From assembly GCA_032718475.1 (NCBI GenBank), contig JAUCBJ010006911.1:1-64000 (forward strand): a stretch of DNA of 64,000 nt, read 5' to 3'. Below, one piece after another: positions 58,398-64,000 of this stretch. The position numbers and the translations under genes were made by a program. Numbering within the stretch: position 1 is the stretch's first letter; each line of letters opens with the position of its first letter. The stretch comes from Nemertoderma westbladi. Its lineage: Eukaryota > Xenacoelomorpha > Nemertodermatida > Nemertodermatidae. Below the pieces are notes generated by a model. That model did not search any database. It had not been told where the DNA came from and saw only the letters and a list, made by a program, of their open reading frames with translations.

Positions 58398-59338
58398 ATA
58401 AGTTAAGTTAAGTTAAGTAAGTATACTTAATTCACCCACTACTAAGGGGGTTGGAGGTGAAAGTATGTTACAAATGTTATGCAATCTAACTAAGATATGA
58501 CAAAAAAAAAATTTGGGGGGGGGGGGGGGGAGGGGGGGGTGTGCGCTGGAATTAAGACACTTTATTCCAGGAGATGGAATAGCCGTTTGTCAGATATAAT
58601 AACATGTATTTACCCCGCTGTAGTATGCAACTGATGCACCTCTTATGGTGTTTCTTACTGATACGCAAAAAAAGTTTTACACCACAATGACACAATTTGG
58701 CTCGAAGAAAAAGCCCAAGAAGAATATAAATAGACCGCAGGTTAGATAAAATTACCGGGGAAATTTATCGAAACTAATTATATAGTTTCTATAGCGGAAT
58801 CATTCTCATTAAACATTATTGCTGTTTCATTATCATCATCTTACTAATTATTAACCGTATTGAATTCTGACTTGGGAGATTTGGCCCACCAATCAAGGTA
58901 ATTTCCGATAACGTATAATAGGATATATAAAGCATCATGTTTATCTTATTTTAATCAAATTGGTTTTATATTTTATTGTGTTGCAGTAATTCGTTACAAT
59001 TACTGATTGATTATTTAGTAGCTCTATTGAGGCTGTTGGTTGCCGATGTTTTTCCCTTATTGTAATAAGATAAGCCCAAGAAAACATAAGTAAATAAATA
59101 AATCAAAAGCATAAATAAATTAGGTTATAAAAAGGTTATATTATGTAAAAGGGACACAAAACTAAAATTTTACTGGTAGTTATGTAGTGAATGCCGTGGA
59201 CTGCCTGATGCTTTACCTGTATTTGTATTTGTATTTGTACTTTATTTTATCATTATTTTACTTTATAGCTTTACATTTATATCTGCACTGATGGTTTCTT
59301 CCAGGATGTATAATTATTAGACATATTTTATGTGGGTG
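58398..59338. other. AT-rich intron sequence with a long G tract
   Basis: A run of 16 G, one A and 8 G lies at 58515-58539 (G-quadruplex-prone on the + strand). The rest is AT-rich with no recognised gene or transposon. Confidence 0.55.
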
Positions 59339-60650
59339 AGTGGGTGAGTGAGTTTATTGGAGGTCATATCGGAATGGTTAGAGAGCCCGACTTTCAACCT
59401 GCTCGCCACCTCGAACTCTTGTGTGGATGAGTGGGTTTATTGGAGGTCATATCGGAATGATTAGAGTGCCCGACTTCCAACCTGCTCGCCACCTCGAACT
59501 CTTGTGTGGATGAGTGGGTTTATTGGAGGTCATATCGGAATGGTTAGAGTGCCTAACTTCCAACCTGCTCGCCACCTCGAACTCTTGTGTGGATGAGTGG
59601 GTTTATTGGAGGTCATATCGGAATGGTTAGAGTGCCTGACTTCCAACCTGCTCGCCACCTCGAACTCTTGTGTGGATGAGTGGGTTTATTGGAGGTCATA
59701 TCGGAATGGTTAGAGTGCCCGACTTCCAACCTGCTCGCCACCTCGAACTCTTGTGTGGATGAGTGGGTTTATTGGAGGTCATATCGGAATGGTTAGAGTG
59801 CCCGACTTCCAACCTGCTCGCCACCTCGAACTCTTGTGTGGATGAGTGGGTTTATTGGAGGTCATATCGGAATGGTTAGAGTGCCCGACTTCCAACCTGC
59901 TCGCCACCTCGAACTCTTGTGTGGATGAGTGGGTTTATTGGAGGTCATATCGGAATGGTTAGAGTGCCTGACTTCCAACCTGCTCGCCACCTCGAACTCT
60001 TGTGTGGATGAGTGGGTTTATTGGAGGTCATATCGGAATGGTTAGAGAGCCCGACTTTCAACCTGCTCGCCACCTCGAACTCTTGTGTGGATGAGTGGGT
60101 TTATTGGAGGTCATATCGGAATGATTAGAGTGCCCGACTTCCAACCTGCTCGCCACCTCGAACTCTTGTGTGGATGAGTGGGTTTATTGGAGGTCATATC
60201 GGAATGGTTAGAGTGCCTAACTTCCAACCTGCTCGCCACCTCGAACTCTTGTGTGGATGAGTGGGTTTATTGGAGGTCATATCGGAATGGTTAGAGTGCC
60301 TGACTTCCAACCTGCTCGCCACCTCGAACTCTTGTGTGGATGAGTGGGTTTATTGGAGGTCATATCGGAATGGTTAGAGTGCCCGACTTCCAACCTGCTC
60401 GCCACCTCGAACTCTTGTGTGGATGAGTGGGTTTATTGGAGGTCATATCGGAATGGTTAGAGTGCCTAACTTCCAACCTGCTTGCCACCTCGAACTCTTG
60501 TGTGGATGAGTGGGTTTATTGGAGGTCATATCGGAATGGTTAGAGTGCCCGACTTCCAACCTGCTCGCCACCTCGAACTCTTGTGTGGATGAGTGGGTTT
60601 ATTGGAGGTCATATCGGAATGGTTAGAGTGCCCGACTTCCAACCTGCTCG
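59339..60650. repeat. 83-bp tandem array of a tRNA-like unit, about 16 copies
   Basis: The monomer is GTGTGGATGAGTGGGTTTAT then TGGAGGTCATATCGGAATGG, TTAGAGTGCCCGACTTCCAA, CCTGCTCGCCACCTCGAACT and CTT (83 bp). ATCGGAATGGTTAGAGTGCC resembles a tRNA D-arm/box A, and CACCTCGAACTC a weak box B. The unit size fits a tRNA with a long variable arm. Variants (GAGAGCCCGACTTTC, GATTAGAG, GCCTAAC, GCCTGAC) recur in the same order 664 bp apart (59381 and 60045), so there is an 8-unit higher-order repeat. It lies 200 bp upstream of the first gate exon. Confidence 0.9.
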
Positions 60651-60850
60651 TAACCTGCTGACAACCCTGCTACCCTTTCCCAACGAATATTGTAATAGTA
60701 CTTAAAATGGAAAAGATTTTGTTGAATATGTTTGGATGTTTTAAGATTGCTTCAGATAAAGTTTATCTCCGATATGAATAAAAACAATTACAGAATATAA
60801 ATAACGTTCGCAAACTATGGACTTTCAATAATAATCGATTAATATTTCAG

Positions 60851-60976
60851 TCGGTAGATTTCGTCGACTACATGGGCATTATTCTCACAGATCGGCAGAC
60901 TAATTACTATATCACACTGAAGCGGGTTGTAGATAGTGTAGCCCACAGACCGTCACCTGGGTTGGCTAAACCCAAG
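60851..60976 (+). CDS. Nav channel alternative exon A: III-IV inactivation gate
   Basis: The exon is 126 nt (42 codons), phase 0 at both ends. The acceptor is GATTAATATTTCAG; the donor is AAG|GTACTA. It encodes SVDFVDYMGIILTDRQTNYY then ITLKRVVDSVAHRPSPGLAK and PK. It aligns with the Nav III-IV linker at LTxxQxxYYxxLKR. At the position of the Ile-Phe-Met fast-inactivation particle it reads IIL. It is four residues longer than exon B and more diverged from the family in its second half. It is very likely an alternative to exon B, since both would follow the same S6 exon and precede the same domain IV exon. Confidence 0.8.
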
Positions 60977-61379
60977 GTACTATACAAATACTACCAAACC
61001 GAAATTCCCATTTTCCACAATGTTTTTACTTACACTTTAATCCACCCCAAACCCTTTATTAAACTGTTTTTTTAACCCGATTTTTTTGCTGTAAACCTGC
61101 TAAATAATGCTAAATAATGCTAAATAATGCTTTACTGAAGATTAAAGATATTAATTAAAATTTATCCGTTTTTGGTAAATCATTTAAAACAAAAATTTAA
61201 AATTGTTGTGACTTGGTGTGAATATTAAAACTGGCCGATCTGATGCAACGATCCAACCAACGACACTGTGTAATTTAAATCATTCAGTGTGTTATCGTAT
61301 ATTAATTGACATTTATTTGTGTTTTGGGTTTTACTTACTATATTTTCTGCTACTTTTCCACGCTGCTTTACAATCACAG
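60977..61379 (+). other. Short intron between the two gate exons
   Basis: These 403 bp are AT-rich, with a three-fold TAAATAATGC repeat at about 61101-61130. The length permits normal splicing, so joining A to B is not sterically excluded. Exclusive choice would need regulation. Confidence 0.7.
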
Positions 61380-61493
61380 TACGATGGTGACGGAGCTATA
61401 GATGTTCTATTGACGGCAAACCAACGTAGTTACTATCAAACTATTAGAAGACTTAGTGTTAAAAAACCTAGGAAACATATTCAAAGGCCAAAG
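61380..61493 (+). CDS. Nav channel alternative exon B: III-IV inactivation gate
   Basis: The exon is 114 nt (38 codons), phase 0 at both ends. The acceptor is CTTTACAATCACAG; the donor is AAG|GTAATC. It encodes YDGDGAIDVLLTANQRSYYQ then TIRRLSVKKPRKHIQRPK. It aligns without gaps to the family linker (Y..G...., LT..Q..YY......., KKP.K.I.RP), so it is the more canonical copy. The inactivation-particle position is VLL in place of Ile-Phe-Met. Basic residues of the gate (RR, KK, RK) are kept. The exon boundary at the RP motif matches the conserved boundary of sodium-channel genes. Confidence 0.88.
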
Positions 61494-63134
61494 GTAATCG
61501 GAAACTACTAATTATAGAAGCATGTTGTATAGAAGATGTTTGTTTATTGTGTACTGAATAGTTTACATTATACAGTATAATATACCAACAGTTCTCTGGT
61601 AGACATATATCTCATATAAGAGAATCCTTAGGGTCTGTAGGCCTACAGGTATAGACTTTATGTTTAATAATAAATTATTTAATGAATGAAGTCGTTAGTT
61701 ATTATTAATTGTTATTAATGTGAATCCTGAGTCAGAATCGATTCTGAAAGTAGATGCATTTAAGGATATATTCTACTGCATGCGGAAAATGAGTTACTTG
61801 TACTGTAGGTTAGCTTTAGGAATAGTTTTAAATAAGCGTTTATATGCATTTAGAAAAGTTATCACAATGTAATATTTCAGATGAACCATTCAATCATGGT
61901 GACGTAGACCACTGACATGAACATTCAGTGTATTTTTGTTTCATATTATATCCATATTTCATATCATATATCGTCCATATTATATATTATTGCGCAAATT
62001 GATTTGAATGAAGTCAAATGAGTTTGTCATGAAGACAACAAGTTACAAAGAAACTAAATGGGGCGTTTGTTATAAAATAGAATGAGTAAATCTCAATTAA
62101 CTAATTCACATTAACTACAGTTGAACATAATACTAACTACTGTACAAACAATACAAAATCTACTGTAGGAATACTGTAGAACTGTATACAATGAATATTG
62201 GTGTGATATTGTCAAAATAATAATTAAAAATTCATTACTACTGTAATACTAGGATTATTTATTTTGCATTATGCGGAATTCGCACTTATATTCTTCCAAC
62301 GATATTCTGCCTTGAGGTTTCATTGGTTTTTGAGTTTTGTTCTCAACCTTTTTTGTAATCTTAAAATAAATTAAATAAATTAAAATATTACAAAAATGTT
62401 AAATTTCATATTATTTCGTTATTACTGGATACAGGGATTGGTGAGTTAAGAATTCATAATTCGTTGACGCTTTCATTTTTCTATTTTCTGTTTTTTGCTT
62501 CGCTTTCTTGTTTTTGTTATTATTTCCGTTTGGTTTTTATTTCCGTTTGGTTTTTATTGTACTGTTTATGGTGATTTGTTTCTTAAAAGTTTGTTTCTCC
62601 GTAGCTGATTAAGTCACGTACAAATATCAAACTTAATATACAGTCTTGGTACAAATAGTTGTGGACTGTATTGTAAAATATTATTATCGCCGTAATTCTA
62701 TTTAATTTCAGTATTATACTGCTTTCACTTTGCATGGTAAACTTTTTTCAAGCATTAGACACGTTTTAGCAGAGGCATGGCTTTACTGCTTGCAAGAAAA
62801 ACGAATGTACATAAATTATTTTGAACTTTTTATTTTTCAAGCAAACCATGTCTGCATAATGTCCTATATTATTATAAAATTAGCTATTTTATAAGCAAAT
62901 AATTACAATAAGTGGGGTACATCGAAACCTTGAAACATCTCTTGAACCTGCCTAACAGCTACAACCGCCTCACTACAATGCCTTCTATAAATTCCTCTAT
63001 TATTATCTTTAATTTCTAGAATAACTATTAAATTAAATTTAAAACAGTATTGACAATACATATGGAAAAATATCTTGCAAAATATAGTCTTTACTTCTGC
63101 AGATTTTCTCGACGTGTTTGGGAGTGATAGTTCG
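61494..63134 (+). other. AT-rich intron sequence
   Basis: About 1.6 kb of AT-rich intron after exon B. No RNA, repeat array or transposon is recognised. Confidence 0.65.
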
Positions 63135-63915
63135 ACGTCTCCGTCAGCGGCCTAACGTCAGTAATATGTATTTACCTGTCCGTCAGCGGCCTAACGTCAG
63201 TAATATGTATTTACCTGTCCGACAGCGGCGTAACGTCAGTAATATGTATTTACCTGTCCGACAGCGGCGTAACGTCAGTAATATGTATTTACCTGTCCGT
63301 CAGCGGCCTAACGTCAGTAATATGTATTTACCTGTCCGTCAGCGGCCTAACGTCAGTAATATGTATTTACCTGTCCGTCAGCGGCCTAACGTCAGTAATA
63401 TGTATTTACCTGTCCGTCAGCGGCCTAACGTCAGTAATATGTATTTACCTGTCCGTCAGCGGCCTAACGTCAGTAATATGTATTTACCTGTCCGTCAGCG
63501 GCCTAACGTCAGTAATATGTATTTACCTGTCCGTCAGCGGCCTAACGTCAGTAATATGTATTTACCTGTCCGTCAGCGGCCTAACGTCAGTAATATGTAT
63601 TTACCTGTCCGTCAGCGGCCTAACGTCAGTAATATGTATTTACCTGTCCGTCAGCGGCCTAACGTCAGTAATATGTATTTACCTGTCCGTCAGCGGCCTA
63701 ACGTCAGTAATATGTATTTACCTGTCCGTCAGCGGCCTAACGTCAGTAATATGTATTTACCTGTCCGTCAGCGGCCTAACGTCAGTAATATGTATTTACC
63801 TGTCCGTCAGCGGCCTAACGTCAGTAATATGTATTTACCTGTCCGTCAGTGGCCTAACGTCAGTAATATGTATTTACCTGTCCGTCAGCGGCCTAACGTC
63901 AGTAATATGTATTTA
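63135..63915. repeat. 39-bp minisatellite, about 20 units, beside an acceptor
   Basis: The monomer is CGTCAGCGGCCTAACGTCAG then TAATATGTATTTACCTGTC (39 bp). Units are nearly identical. Each contains CTAAC (branch-point consensus), and TTTACCTGTCCGTCAG (acceptor-like) about 33 nt after the branch A. It ends 44 bp before the true acceptor (63959). The length is divisible by three, so an open frame of about 270 codons (RQRPNVSNMYLPV repeated) arises and is not called as a gene. Confidence 0.95.
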
Positions 63916-63959
63916 TTTACCTGTTTATAACTATATCTTATTCAAATGTTCATTCACAG

Positions 63960-64000
63960 AATAAATTACTGGCTGCATTTTTTGATATCAGTATGTCATC
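63960..64000 (+). CDS. Nav channel exon: end of III-IV linker, start of domain IV (partial)
   Basis: After the acceptor TTCATTCACAG the phase-0 frame reads NKLLAAFFDISMSS to the window edge. Nav channels continue NKFQ...FD at this point, immediately before domain IV S1. It is cut by the end of the window. Both gate exons A and B end in phase 0 and can join to it. Confidence 0.85.

Larger units (their letters stand above)
19641..64000 (+). other. Partial voltage-gated sodium channel gene, Nav2-like
   Basis: This is the overall extent of the host gene inside the window. The nine coding exons listed separately join in frame to give the domain II S6 end, II-III linker, complete domain III, III-IV linker and first residues of domain IV. 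All introns are GT-AG. Upstream exons (domain I and most of II) and downstream exons (domain IV and C-terminus) lie outside the window. The channel would be a plasma-membrane cation channel of excitable cells. Glu at the domain III selectivity position suggests the invertebrate Nav2 (DEEA, calcium-preferring) subfamily. Introns are inflated by minisatellites and transposons, and the intact or long LINE insertions are antisense to the gene. Confidence 0.85.

Noticed and set aside
63118-63930. 270-codon open frame with a 13-residue repeat
   Set aside because: It coincides with the 39-bp intronic array directly before a Nav acceptor; no start context or domain.

Overview
This window looks like an intron-rich stretch of an invertebrate animal (metazoan) nuclear genome. 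It has GT-AG introns of 0.3-14 kb, several families of non-LTR and LTR retrotransposons, tRNA-like SINE remnants and very long minisatellites. There is no operon-like gene packing. About half of the 64 kb (roughly 32 kb by adding the arrays) is tandem repeat.

The one host gene recognised is a four-domain voltage-gated sodium channel of the Nav family on the + strand, incomplete at both ends. Nine exons run from the end of domain II S6 (19641) through the II-III linker, the whole of domain III (S1-S6 and pore) and the III-IV inactivation linker to the start of domain IV (63960 to the window edge). Reading frame and intron phases join cleanly: phase 0 after 20723, 21834 and 30088; phase 1 after 30529 and 37701; phase 0 after 45936, 46437, 60976 and 61493. 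The domain III selectivity position is Glu, not the Lys of bilaterian Nav1. This points to the invertebrate Nav2 (DSC1/BSC1-like, DEEA) subfamily. The inactivation-gate exon is present twice in tandem (60851-60976 and 61380-61493). Both copies are in phase 0 and diverge strongly, so they look like mutually exclusive alternative exons.

Layout: 1-19640 is probably the preceding intron. It holds a 31-bp array (619-2265) and a 32-bp array (2755-11325 and 17414-18711). The second array is split by a nest of two antisense LINEs: an intact RTE-like element with a 10-bp target duplication sits inside an older 5'-truncated element. Penelope-like fragments lie at 18.7-19.4 kb. The 0.9-kb intron after the first exon has a 29-bp array. 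The 8.1-kb intron at 21835-29911 has 17-bp arrays in both orientations, an LTR element with TSD CCTTG, a LINE fragment, SINE remnants and a possible solo LTR. The 7.1-kb intron at 30530-37617 is a graveyard of LINE fragments. The 8.1-kb intron at 37702-45808 is almost entirely a 38-bp array of about 208 units. It starts at the exon's own 5' splice site, and every unit repeats a GAG|GTGAGT-type donor. The 14.4-kb intron at 46438-60850 has a 45-bp array (about 134 units), a 69-bp array with branch-point and 3' splice-site motifs, LINE copies, a solo LTR and an 83-bp tRNA-like array. The last intron ends in a 39-bp array.

The most noteworthy points are the duplicated inactivation-gate exon, the splice-donor minisatellite and the arrays of 3' splice-site-like motifs. 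The many long open frames inside the arrays are by-products of repeat composition and are not called as genes.
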